From assembly GCA_963677605.2 (NCBI GenBank), contig CAXXDX010000006.1, positions 1,178,001-1,242,000 on the forward strand: 64,000 bases of DNA. The letters run 5' to 3'. Below, one piece after another: positions 55,446 through 62,727 of the stretch. Under the pieces are notes generated by a model, which saw nothing but the letters and a program-made list of their open reading frames with translations, ran no database searches and was not told where the DNA came from. Made by a program: the position numbers and the translations under genes. Position 1 is the first letter of the stretch; the number at the start of each line of letters is the position of its first letter. This DNA is from JAGLOK01 sp963677605 (lineage in GTDB: Bacteria > Bacillota > Clostridia > Christensenellales > UMGS416).

Positions 55446-55477
55446 AAAAATTCCGGCCTAAAAGCCGGAATTTTTTT
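55446..55477. terminator. Bidirectional terminator
   Basis: AAAAATTCCGGC/GCCGGAATTTTT with a 6-base loop between convergent hflC and the MutS2-like gene. Confidence 0.92.
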
Positions 55478-55487
55478 ATGTCTTTTT

Positions 55488-57431
55488 TCAGGTTACAATC
55501 TTCACGTTAGGATCGTGCCTCTTGTTCATTATCTTGCGCGCTTTTCTGTCTTCCACCGAATCAAACACGATTGACATGTCATAGTCATCCGGGTAAAGCT
55601 CCTCCGCTGAGACAACAAGCTCAAGACGTTTATGATTATAAAACAGCTTCTGCTTTTTTATCTGCACTCCCACTTCGCCTCGGCTGTCGGCAGCCTTAAA
55701 CACGACGCCTGTCTCTCGTGTGGCTTTTACCATTACACAGTCGCCCACTGCAAACTTACTTTCAACCTCTTTTACAGGCTTATCGGATTTCTTCCGCTTT
55801 TGTATATAGTACTTCTTGTGGCTTTCGTCACTGTCCGCCGAGTGTATATTTTCATCAAAATCCATCTCGGTTTTTGGCGCATCTACATCTTCGCTTTCAT
55901 ATGAAGCTTCATATGCACGCTTTAACATATCAGAAGATAATCCCAAGCGCTTTGCGATATACAACGCGCAGCTTTCGCCCGCCTCGCCTATTTCAAGCCT
56001 GTACTGAGGCATCAAATTCTCTCTGTCAAAGGTCATTCTTGCATTAATGAAGCCCTCTGTATTTTCAGCCAGCTTTTTTATCTGCGGATAGTGAGTCGTC
56101 GCAACCAGCAGACAGTTTTTCTTGCGAAGCTCTTCAAGAATGGATATAGCAAGGCCCATGCCTTCGGTTGGATCCGTTCCCGAACCAAGCTCATCCAAAA
56201 GCACAAGCGAGTCTTCATCCGCCACCTTCAATATATTTATAATGTTTGTCATGTGCGACGAGAATGTCGAAAGATTTTCCGTTATACTCTGCCCATCACC
56301 TATATCGCACAACACTATATTTTGAAGGCAAAAAGATGCTTTCTTTGCAGGCACATGCAGTCCGCACTGCGTCATTACCGACAAAAGTCCCACTGTTTTA
56401 AGCGCAACTGTTTTTCCACCTGTGTTAGGGCCTGTAATAATTACTCCATGCGTTGCTCCGCCTATCTCAAAGTCCAAAGGTACAGCCTCTTTTGGGTTTA
56501 TAAGCGGATGTCTGCCCTTTACTATCGATATATTCCTTGCTTCGGAAACATGAGCACACACAGCATCCATCTCGATTGAAAGCTTCGCCTTGGCAAATAT
56601 AAAGTCCAGTATCTCAAGCGCTTCAATGTTGATTTTTATCTGCGGTATGTGGTCTTCCACAAGAGCTGTAAGCTCATAAAGTATCCTGCGCACTTCATTG
56701 TCTTCCTCGATTTCAAGAAGCGCAAGCTTTTGCTGCAGTTTTTCGACAGCCTTAGGCTCGATAAAATATGTTCCCTTGCTCTTTGACATATCAATAACGC
56801 TGCCCTGAATCTTTGCCTTATGCTGGCTTTTAACAGGGATTGTATAATGTCCGTTTCGGTATGACACAAAATTCTCGCTAAGATAACTTGAGCTGTTTCG
56901 AAGCACAGAGTCAAGCTTCGCCTTTATCTCATCGCCTGTCTTTAGTATCTTCCTGCGCAGGTCATACAGAAGATTTGACGCTTTGTCGTATACCGTGTTG
57001 TTTCTTATACATCCGTCTATCTCATCCTGCAGATAGGAAAGAGTGTCGATGGAAGCGCCGTAGTAAGCAACATCCAAGGCTGTGCTTTCCGCATTTTTAA
57101 GATAGCTTTTCATTCTCCTGCATGAGGCTATAAACTGCGTAACACTCAGCAGATTTTCCGGCAAAAGCATAGCGTCTTTTTCAATCATGGAAAGTACGTT
57201 TAATAGGCTTGTAACCGATGCAAGCGGCGGCGAACCCATGGTTTCCATAATCTCTTTGGCCTGCGATGTTTTATTAAGCTCGGATATAACCTTGTCTTCG
57301 CTCATATAAGGCTTAATATTAAGCAGTTCTTCTTTTACATTATCAGAAAGAGCGTGCTGCGCAAGCATTTCGCGTATCTTGTCAAACTCCAATGTTCTAA
57401 GCATTTTTTCTATCATTTTTATTCCTTTCAA
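55488..57431 (-). CDS. Short MutS2-like ATPase without Smr domain
   Basis: 647 aa (the ATG at 57,416, MIEKMLRTLEFDKIREMLAQ, is also possible). MutS2 core: N-terminal helical/clamp region, Walker A GPNTGGKTVALKTVGLL (about 335-351), the ST-motif GDGQSITENLSTFSSHM, Walker B LVLLDELGSGTDP and the H-loop ATTHYPQ. After the ATPase there is a KOW-like domain (FAVGDCVMVKATRETGVVFK, RGEVGVQIKKQKLFYNHKRL) and the tail YPDDYDMSIVFDSVEDRKAR. The Smr nuclease domain of full MutS2 is missing. MutS2 splits collided ribosomes in Bacillus; this shorter paralogue may act similarly. It lies behind two terminator hairpins and a leader ORF. Confidence 0.9.
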   Translation of the reverse strand: MKGIKMIEKMLRTLEFDKIREMLAQHALSDNVKEELLNIKPYMSEDKVISELNKTSQAKEIMETMGSPPLASVTSLLNVLSMIEKDAMLLPENLLSVTQFIASCRRMKSYLKNAESTALDVAYYGASIDTLSYLQDEIDGCIRNNTVYDKASNLLYDLRRKILKTGDEIKAKLDSVLRNSSSYLSENFVSYRNGHYTIPVKSQHKAKIQGSVIDMSKSKGTYFIEPKAVEKLQQKLALLEIEEDNEVRRILYELTALVEDHIPQIKINIEALEILDFIFAKAKLSIEMDAVCAHVSEARNISIVKGRHPLINPKEAVPLDFEIGGATHGVIITGPNTGGKTVALKTVGLLSVMTQCGLHVPAKKASFCLQNIVLCDIGDGQSITENLSTFSSHMTNIINILKVADEDSLVLLDELGSGTDPTEGMGLAISILEELRKKNCLLVATTHYPQIKKLAENTEGFINARMTFDRENLMPQYRLEIGEAGESCALYIAKRLGLSSDMLKRAYEASYESEDVDAPKTEMDFDENIHSADSDESHKKYYIQKRKKSDKPVKEVESKFAVGDCVMVKATRETGVVFKAADSRGEVGVQIKKQKLFYNHKRLELVVSAEELYPDDYDMSIVFDSVEDRKARKIMNKRHDPNVKIVT

Positions 57432-57484
57432 TATAAAACCCGCCGAAAGACACGCCGCGCATATGCGCAGACTACTCCGACGGG
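57431..57484 (-). terminator. Second leader hairpin with U tract, before the MutS2-like gene
   Basis: Minus-strand CCCGTCGGAG/CTTTCGGCGGG with an inner GCGCATATGCGC palindrome, followed by TTTTATATT. It lies directly in front of the AAAGGAA ribosome site of the gene, so it must be bypassed for expression. Confidence 0.8.
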
Positions 57485-57504
57485 TAAAACATCAGGAACA
57501 AATA

Positions 57505-57533
57505 AAATATAAAAAACGCAGCCAATGCCGCGC
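57505..57533 (-). terminator. First leader terminator, abutting the leader ORF stop
   Basis: Minus-strand CGCGGC/GTTGCG-type hairpin (CGCGGCATTGGCTGCG, 57,517-57,532) followed by TTTTTT. Its 5' arm begins one base after the leader ORF stop, so a ribosome halted at the end of that ORF would cover it. Confidence 0.8.
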
Positions 57534-57641
57534 TTAACATTTCACATTTAAATGAGATGTTCCAAGAACTTTTTGTAAAGTAAACTGTAAGGCGATGTCT
57601 TCGTGGCATAAATGGCATGCCAAAAAAACTATTAAATTCAT
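57534..57641 (-). CDS. 35-codon leader ORF of the MutS2-like gene
   Basis: Minus-strand ORF starting MNLIVFLACHLCHED and ending TSHLNVKC, 35 aa, then TAA. AAAGG lies 8 bases upstream of the ATG. It sits between a strong promoter and two terminators. The sequence has Cys-His pairs (ACHLCHED) and a hydrophobic start, and I recognise no known leader peptide. Existence of the peptide is inferred from position and ribosome site; no homologue check was possible. Confidence 0.6.
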   Translation of the reverse strand: MNLIVFLACHLCHEDIALQFTLQKVLGTSHLNVKC

Positions 57642-57699
57642 TATTTAACCTTTACAGAAACCGATAACAAAAAATTCTCCCTTCTCAGTTGATACGTAT

Positions 57700-57728
57700 A
57701 TTTTATTTGCTTTATCCGGATTTGTCAA
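57700..57728 (-). promoter_or_regulatory. Promoter of the MutS2-like gene
   Basis: Minus-strand TTGACA (57,723-57,728), 17-base spacer, TAAAAT (57,700-57,705). It gives a leader of about 260 bases. The facing promoter on the other strand starts 44 bases away. Confidence 0.85.
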
Positions 57729-57771
57729 CCGTATAATAAGCAGGCTTTCAAAAACACGGCAGCCGCCCCAG

Positions 57772-57800
57772 TTGACATATTAAATAAGATAATGTAAAAT
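57772..57800 (+). promoter_or_regulatory. Promoter of the SAM methyltransferase gene
   Basis: TTGACA (57,772-57,777), 17-base spacer, TAAAAT (57,795-57,800), about 125 bases upstream of the gene. The sequence from -35 to about +15 resembles the one at 59,290. Confidence 0.85.
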
Positions 57801-57847
57801 GCTCCCAACGTGAGTGTGCCAAGGACGGCAAAGCGGCACAGGAAGCC

Positions 57848-57889
57848 ATGCTTTTACACGCAGATAACCCTGCGGAGTCACATATGTGA
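57848..57889 (+). CDS. 13-codon leader ORF of the methyltransferase gene
   Basis: ATG to TGA encodes MLLHADNPAESHM. AGGA lies 4 bases upstream. The ORF runs through the whole 5' arm of the terminator at 57,866-57,904 and stops in its loop, so translation would block the hairpin. Upstream, TGTGCC/GGCACA can form a separate stem. The peptide is inferred, not recognised. Confidence 0.55.
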   Translation: MLLHADNPAESHM

Positions 57890-57904
57890 TTCTGTGGGGT
57901 TTTT
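57866..57904 (+). terminator. Attenuator terminator before the methyltransferase gene
   Basis: A 16-pair stem with several G-U pairs (AACCCTGCGGAGTCAC with GTGATTCTGTGGGGTT), loop ATAT, then TTTTT. It ends about 20 bases before the gene, on the sense strand, so it can only work as an attenuator. Confidence 0.88.
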
Positions 57905-57925
57905 AGTATATTAAAAGGAGCTTTT

Positions 57926-58735
57926 ATGGATTCTATCAAAAAGGTAAGCAGTTTTTATGACGAAAACGTTCTGCGCGAATGGGAACGCATGGACCGCCAT
58001 CCAATTGAGTTCGGCGTCACCTTAAGGTATATGGATAAGTACTATCCAAAAGGTGCAAGCATACTGGATGTCGGCGGCGGACCGGGAAGATACGCCATTC
58101 ATCTTGCAAAGCATGGACATGATGTAACGCTTGTCGACCTCTCTGAAAACAATGTGAAATTCGCGAAGCAAAAGGCCAAAGAAGAAGGCATTAATATAAA
58201 AGCCAAGTGTGCCAACGTCTTAAATCTTAACGAACATGTAAGCGGCACATATGACGTCGTGCAATGCATGGGCCCGCTGTATCATCTGCTGAATGAAAAT
58301 GACAGGACAACCGCCGTGAACCAATGCCTTGATTTATTGAAGCCGAGCGGACTGTTTGTTGCATCGTTTATTTCATCATATGCTTTTTTAGCGGATGTGG
58401 TAATCAAATATCCGGAAGTGGTAAAGGAATATAAAAACCAATTTTTAAATACAGGCGAGAGCTGCTGTAATATTGAAAGCGAAGAAAATGCAGGCTTTAC
58501 AGATGCATACTTTATACATCCGATGGATATAGAGCCATTTTTACTAAGCTTTCCTTTAACAAAGCAGGTTCTTGCAGGAGTCGAGGGAATACCAAGTTTC
58601 AATGAACCGCAGATAAGACAGCTCCCTCGCGATATGATAGAAGACTGGATAGATGTTGCCTACAGCTTATCCCAAGACAAACTTACCTGGGCTGCAAACC
58701 AACACTTTTTATATATAGGAAAAAAATATGAATGA
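57926..58735 (+). CDS. Class I SAM-dependent methyltransferase
   Basis: 269 aa. Motif I ILDVGGGPGRYAIHLAKHGH (residues 46-65), acidic LVDLSEN, motif II-like ANVLNLNEHVSGTYDVVQ, then GPLYHLL. Substrate unknown: the fold fits small-molecule as well as RNA methylation. AAAAGGAG precedes the ATG at 57,926. Its stop overlaps the GNAT gene start by 8 bases. Expression must pass the attenuator upstream. Confidence 0.85.
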   Translation: MDSIKKVSSFYDENVLREWERMDRHPIEFGVTLRYMDKYYPKGASILDVGGGPGRYAIHLAKHGHDVTLVDLSENNVKFAKQKAKEEGINIKAKCANVLNLNEHVSGTYDVVQCMGPLYHLLNENDRTTAVNQCLDLLKPSGLFVASFISSYAFLADVVIKYPEVVKEYKNQFLNTGESCCNIESEENAGFTDAYFIHPMDIEPFLLSFPLTKQVLAGVEGIPSFNEPQIRQLPRDMIEDWIDVAYSLSQDKLTWAANQHFLYIGKKYE

Positions 58736-59260
58736 TTTAAAACTGGTAAATCCCTGCAAACAATATCTTGAAAGCTACCTTGAAGCCTGCAGAGAATCCA
58801 AAGATGAAAATGTCGAGTCTGTACATTACAAAGACCCGGATAAGTATGATGAATGGAAAAACACACTAGTGCAAAGCGCAGAGGACAACTCAAAAGGAAT
58901 AGGTCTCCCGAAGGATATGTTCCATGCACAATCTATTGGCTTGTCGATGGCAAAAACTTTATCGGCCAAGGCAGTATCAGGCACTATCTTAACGATAATT
59001 TGAAGCAATTCGGAGGACATATAGGCTATTTCATACGCAAAAAATACTGGGGAATGGGCTACGGCACACTGCAGCTTAAGCTTTTGCTCCAAAAAGCTAA
59101 AGAGCTTGGCATAGAAAACGCATTGCTTACATGCAACGTGAATAATATAGCCTCCTACCGCGTTATGGAGAAAAACGGCGGAGAAAGGATTGGGACAGAA
59201 AAAGTAATGGTTGATAACAAGGAGCGGGAAATATATAAATATAATATTCCAGTAAGGTGA
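58728..59260 (+). pseudogene. GNAT acetyltransferase, frameshifted
   Basis: The N-terminal part (MNDLKLVNPCKQYLESYLEA, 58,728-58,912) and the rest (YVPCTIYWLVDGKNFIGQGS onward) are in different frames. Adding one A to the CCCGAAGG run at about 58,911 gives GLPKGYVPCTIYWLV, matching NLPKGCVPSTTYWLV of the intact copy at 59,450. Acetyl-CoA loop RKKYWGMGYGTLQLKLLL is preserved. Either a recent one-base loss or a sequencing error. Confidence 0.85.
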
Positions 59261-59289
59261 CTTTTGTTTAATTGAAGAATTAATGACAT

Positions 59290-59318
59290 TTGACATAATT
59301 ATATGTATATTGTAAAAT
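59290..59318 (+). promoter_or_regulatory. Promoter of the second GNAT gene
   Basis: TTGACA (59,290-59,295), 17-base spacer, TAAAAT (59,313-59,318), followed by TGTTCCCATCGGGATGCC-like sequence close to that after the 57,772 promoter. The leader has hairpins CGGGAT/ATCCCG and AGCGT/ACGCT but no clear U tract. Confidence 0.75.
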
Positions 59319-59449
59319 GTTCCCATCGGGATGCCAAATATATAACTAATCCCGCATATCACCTCTTCCAATAACAGTCCAAATAACTTTATTTGCTATA
59401 CCTATAGCCTTAATAGCGTTATACGCTGTTAGCCTGCCGGAGGAGAATT

Positions 59450-59980
59450 ATGCCAAGAATCATAAAACCATGCGAACAATATCTTGAAAGCTACCTTGAA
59501 GCCTGCAAAGAATATAAAAAATTGAATCTTTCCAGCGGTTCATTTCACGATCCGGAGCAGTATGATGAATGGAAAAGCGTCATATTTGATAAATACGACT
59601 GCGAAACCAAGGGAATCAATCTTCCCAAAGGTTGTGTGCCTTCAACAACATACTGGCTGGTGGATGACGATAAATATATCGGCAGCGGAAATATACGCCA
59701 CGAGCTTACAGACTGTCTGAAGCAGTTCGGAGGACACATAGGCTACTGCATTCGCCCTGAGTGCTGGAACAAAGGATATGGCACAGCACAGCTTAAAATG
59801 CTTTTGCAAGAAGCAAACAAACTGGGTATAGGAAACGCTCTGCTTACATGCGACGCAAAAAACATTGCCTCCGCGCGTGTTATGGAAAAAAACGGGGCAA
59901 AAAAGCTCGGTCTGTTTCAGCTTAGGTTCGACAATAAGCTAAAGTTTTTTTATAAATACGAAATCAGCACACAGGGTTAG
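59450..59980 (+). CDS. GNAT acetyltransferase (intact paralogue)
   Basis: 176 aa. KPCEQYLESYLEACKEYKKL start, YWLVDDDKYIGSGNIRHELT, acetyl-CoA loop CIRPECWNKGYGTAQLKMLL and CDAKNIASARVMEKNGAKKL. About 60 percent identical by eye to the frameshifted copy upstream, so a tandem duplication. GGAGGAG precedes the ATG. Confidence 0.9.
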   Translation: MPRIIKPCEQYLESYLEACKEYKKLNLSSGSFHDPEQYDEWKSVIFDKYDCETKGINLPKGCVPSTTYWLVDDDKYIGSGNIRHELTDCLKQFGGHIGYCIRPECWNKGYGTAQLKMLLQEANKLGIGNALLTCDAKNIASARVMEKNGAKKLGLFQLRFDNKLKFFYKYEISTQG

Positions 59981-60005
59981 TCTCTTATACAAGAAAGAAA
60001 AAACA

Positions 60006-60437
60006 ATGAACTCAATTAAATTCCTGGAAAATGCGCTTCCTGTTTCAGATTACATTCTTCTTACGGAAGAAGCGTACGGCAATCCATGCTCTGAAAAAGC
60101 GGCTGAAAAGACGCTTAATAACAGTCTTTTTATAATCCATGCGGAGATAAACGGAAAAGTCGTTGCTATGGCCAGGATACTTGCAAACAATAATTTATCC
60201 TATCACTTAACAGATATAATTGTAACTCCAAAATATCAAAGCAAGGGTATAGGAAAAATGATAATGGAACGTGTGATACAATACGCTCATGAAAACCTTG
60301 ACATCGGCAGCAGCAAAAACCTAGGGCTTTTTTCTCCAAAGAGCAAAGAAAGTTTTTATGAAAAGTTCGGTTTTAAGTCGCAGCCTCAGGCTTCGCTGCA
60401 CACGGGAATAAAGATGTATTTAAAAAAAGAGGAATAA
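60006..60437 (+). CDS. GNAT acetyltransferase (different subfamily)
   Basis: 143 aa. HAEINGKVVAMARILANNNL, acetyl-CoA loop IIVTPKYQSKGIGKMIMERV, and YEKFGFKSQPQ near the end. It is not close to the other two GNATs. A weak ribosome site (AAGAAAG); 25 bases separate it from its neighbour, so it is likely in the same transcript. Confidence 0.88.
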   Translation: MNSIKFLENALPVSDYILLTEEAYGNPCSEKAAEKTLNNSLFIIHAEINGKVVAMARILANNNLSYHLTDIIVTPKYQSKGIGKMIMERVIQYAHENLDIGSSKNLGLFSPKSKESFYEKFGFKSQPQASLHTGIKMYLKKEE

Positions 60438-60438
60438 T

Positions 60439-61209
60439 ATGCTTGAAAGAAAACAATATCCCCTACTGGAATTTGACTCCAATAAAGAAAGCATAATCGA
60501 GCCGCACAAATTGCTTAAACCTATAGATATTTCAGAGTATTGCGTAATAACTTTTTTCAGGGATGTTATAGATGAGTATTTAAAAGCCGGAAGGCTTATT
60601 TCTGTAACGTCACTCAGATGCGAAACTGTTGATACTATAGTATATGAACTTGAGCATAGCGGCAAAAAAGTCTGCCTAGTTCAGGGCTTTCTTGGAGCTG
60701 CCGGCTCTGCGGGATTGTTTGAAGAAATGATAGCACTCGGCATGAAAAAGTTTATCGTATGCGGAGGTGCGGGAGTTCTCCGCGGAGATATCGCTTCAGG
60801 CCACATAATAATACCGACATCAGCCGTACGCGACGAAGGCCTTTCCTATCACTATCTGCCGCCTTCACGCGAGATAGAGGCAGATTTTAAAGCGGTTGAA
60901 GTTATAGAAAAAGAGTTTGTTGAAAAGCACGTACCATATATAAAAGGCAAGACATGGACAACCGACGCATTCTACCGCGAAACACGCGACAAGGTTGAGC
61001 TGAGAGTTTCCGAAGGCTGTCTTTGCGTTGAGATGGAAGCTTCTGCGTTTATGGCGGTTGCTCAGTTCCGCGGCGTTACTCTGGGGCAGATACTCTACGG
61101 CGGAGACGATGTCAGCGGAGATGAATGGGACAGCCGCGACTGGCAGTCGCGCTCGGATATCCGCCGCTGGCTTATTGAAATGTCGCTTGATATCTGCTTG
61201 AAGCTTTAA
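60439..61209 (+). CDS. Nucleoside phosphorylase (PNP/UDP family)
   Basis: 256 aa. CGGAGVLRGDIASGHIIIPT is the phosphate/ribose region, VEMEASAFMAVAQFRG the ribose-binding motif, and GGDDVSGDEWDSRDW the base-proximal Asp. It resembles uridine-phosphorylase-like proteins with a ~60-residue N-terminal extension. One base after the GNAT stop. Confidence 0.82.
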   Translation: MLERKQYPLLEFDSNKESIIEPHKLLKPIDISEYCVITFFRDVIDEYLKAGRLISVTSLRCETVDTIVYELEHSGKKVCLVQGFLGAAGSAGLFEEMIALGMKKFIVCGGAGVLRGDIASGHIIIPTSAVRDEGLSYHYLPPSREIEADFKAVEVIEKEFVEKHVPYIKGKTWTTDAFYRETRDKVELRVSEGCLCVEMEASAFMAVAQFRGVTLGQILYGGDDVSGDEWDSRDWQSRSDIRRWLIEMSLDICLKL

Positions 61210-61218
61210 GGAGCAAAG

Positions 61219-61779
61219 ATGAAACTCGTTATAATCACAGGCCCTATGGCTGTAGGCAAGATGACTGTCGGTCAGGAGTTGGCTAAAATAACCGGTCTTA
61301 AGCTCTTCCACAATCATATGACAATTGAGCTGGTATCAAACTTCTTTGACTATGGCACGCCGGAAGGCAGTCGTTTGGTCAATCTCTTTCGCAGCGAGAT
61401 ATTTAAAGCTGTCGCCGAAAGCGACCTTGAAGGGATGATCTTTACGTATGTGTGGGCATTTGAAGAAAAATCCGAGTACGACTATATAGATATGATTGCC
61501 CAGCTTTTCATTGCAAATGGCGGTGAAATAGTTGTTGTGGAGCTTGAAGCCGACTATGATGTGCGGCTTGAGCGCAACAAAACTCCTAACAGGCTTTTGC
61601 ATAAACCTACAAAAAGAAATCTTAAATGGTCGGAAGAAAACTTTATAAAGACTTCTTCAAAGTACCGTCTGAACTCGCTTGATGGTGAGATAAAGTATGA
61701 AAACTATATGCGCATCAATAATACAACTCTTGAACCCAAGCAGGTTGCTCTTATGATTAAAGAGAAGTTTGATTTATAG
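61219..61779 (+). CDS. P-loop kinase-like NTPase
   Basis: 186 aa. Walker A GPMAVGKMT (residues 8-16), then LFHNHMTIELVSNFFDYGT, and an Arg-rich lid (RLERNKTPNRLLHKPTKRNL). It resembles shikimate-kinase-like or small-molecule/antibiotic kinases of the AAA_18/33 type. Substrate unknown. GGAG precedes the ATG, 9 bases after the phosphorylase. Confidence 0.8.
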   Translation: MKLVIITGPMAVGKMTVGQELAKITGLKLFHNHMTIELVSNFFDYGTPEGSRLVNLFRSEIFKAVAESDLEGMIFTYVWAFEEKSEYDYIDMIAQLFIANGGEIVVVELEADYDVRLERNKTPNRLLHKPTKRNLKWSEENFIKTSSKYRLNSLDGEIKYENYMRINNTTLEPKQVALMIKEKFDL

Positions 61780-61931
61780 GAAACTAATTTTTATATATGG
61801 TATGTCAATCGTTTGATTTAATCTTATGTTTCAATTAAGCCGCTTTATTCTGTTCAATAGGCAAAGCTCCCTGCTGCAGTATTTGATTGTTTGCTTAACT
61901 GACATCGCAACTGCTGAGAAATAGTTTACCT

Positions 61932-62525
61932 TCAATCCAACAAATCAGTGATTTTAAAACCGCCGTCAATCGGACTTATATATGTTGTCTCTCCAAATGC
62001 ATGGCTGGTTTTTTCGCATATAGCATTCAGCTCCAAATTATACCCATCTTCCAGGAGCTTTTCAGCAGTTTCTTTTATGTCATCAGCATAATCGCTTTCT
62101 TCTTCCAGCAGAATAATTAAAACTTCACAGCATCTGTAAGTTGTAGACTTAAAAAACTTTTCTTCAAGCGCGTCTTTTTTTGAATATGTATTTATAGCAA
62201 TTTTACTGATAATACCGTCAGTATCACACTGCACATCTATATTGTTTGCAAAGTCAGGATTATCCAAATCAGATAAAACACACTCAAAGCTTTTACCCAT
62301 CTTTGTTTCATTTTCTTCATTTGCTTCAAACGAATATCCATCATAATTGTCGGTGATTATCTCTTCAAACAGTTCAATGTATTTACTTCCTTGAACATCC
62401 CACCTTTCAAGCTCCTCATGTTCAGGAATGTTTGGCTTTGATACATTTCCGGAGAAAAAACAGCCTGTAAAAATCATAGATACGCTAAGCATTGAAAATA
62501 TAATTATAATCTTTTTCATAAACAT
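61932..62525 (-). CDS. Putative lipoprotein, unknown function
   Basis: 197 aa with lipobox MIFTGC near residue 22, then an acidic extracytoplasmic domain (ELFEEIITDNYDGYSFEANE, LIILLEEESDYADDIKETAE). Not recognised. ATG at 62,525 or 62,519; no Shine-Dalgarno. The TATAAT at 62,535-62,540 ends 9 bases before the first ATG. Confidence 0.8.
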   Translation of the reverse strand: MFMKKIIIIFSMLSVSMIFTGCFFSGNVSKPNIPEHEELERWDVQGSKYIELFEEIITDNYDGYSFEANEENETKMGKSFECVLSDLDNPDFANNIDVQCDTDGIISKIAINTYSKKDALEEKFFKSTTYRCCEVLIILLEEESDYADDIKETAEKLLEDGYNLELNAICEKTSHAFGETTYISPIDGGFKITDLLD

Positions 62526-62582
62526 AATATGGATATTATACAGTAAAATATATATGCACGGGAAATAAATTAGTGCTACAGC

Positions 62583-62612
62583 AAAAACCCACGGACATGT
62601 GCCGTGGGTTTT
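62583..62612. terminator. Bidirectional terminator
   Basis: AAAACCCACGG/CCGTGGGTTTT with a 6- to 8-base loop; it may end the ABC transporter transcript on the minus strand. Confidence 0.85.
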
Positions 62613-62644
62613 ATTCTATCATTGTCTATATTGCGTACAAAGCG

Positions 62645-62686
62645 CAAAGTTTAAAAAAGCACGAGGCACGAGTTTTTTAAACTTTG
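62645..62686. repeat. Inverted repeat with duplicated loop
   Basis: 14-bp perfect arms CAAAGTTTAAAAAA/TTTTTTAAACTTTG around a 14-base loop that is itself two copies of GCACGAG. It lies 42 bases past the ABC gene stop and may be its terminator (T run in both directions). Confidence 0.8.
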
Positions 62687-62727
62687 TAAGACTCTCGATG
62701 AGAAACGTTAGTTTCGAAATCGACTTT

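Noticed and set aside
57431..57700. T-box or other known riboswitch upstream of the MutS2-like gene
   Set aside because: No T-box sequence (AAGGGUGGAACCGCG-like) or specifier loop could be found, and no known metabolite-aptamer core was recognised.
57926..58735. Erm-type 23S rRNA methyltransferase
   Set aside because: The leader layout is like that of erm genes, but the motifs (DVGGGPGRY, GPLYHLL) are of a general class I enzyme, without Erm NL(P/A)Y-type motif IV.
59333..59347. Four-codon ORF (MPNI) in the leader of the second GNAT
   Set aside because: No ribosome site and no terminator nearby to regulate, so chance is likely.
61835..61890. Minus-strand fragment reading ILQQGALPIEQNKAA before a stop
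   Set aside because: Very short, with an in-frame stop just upstream and no ribosome site; it may be a gene remnant but cannot be supported.
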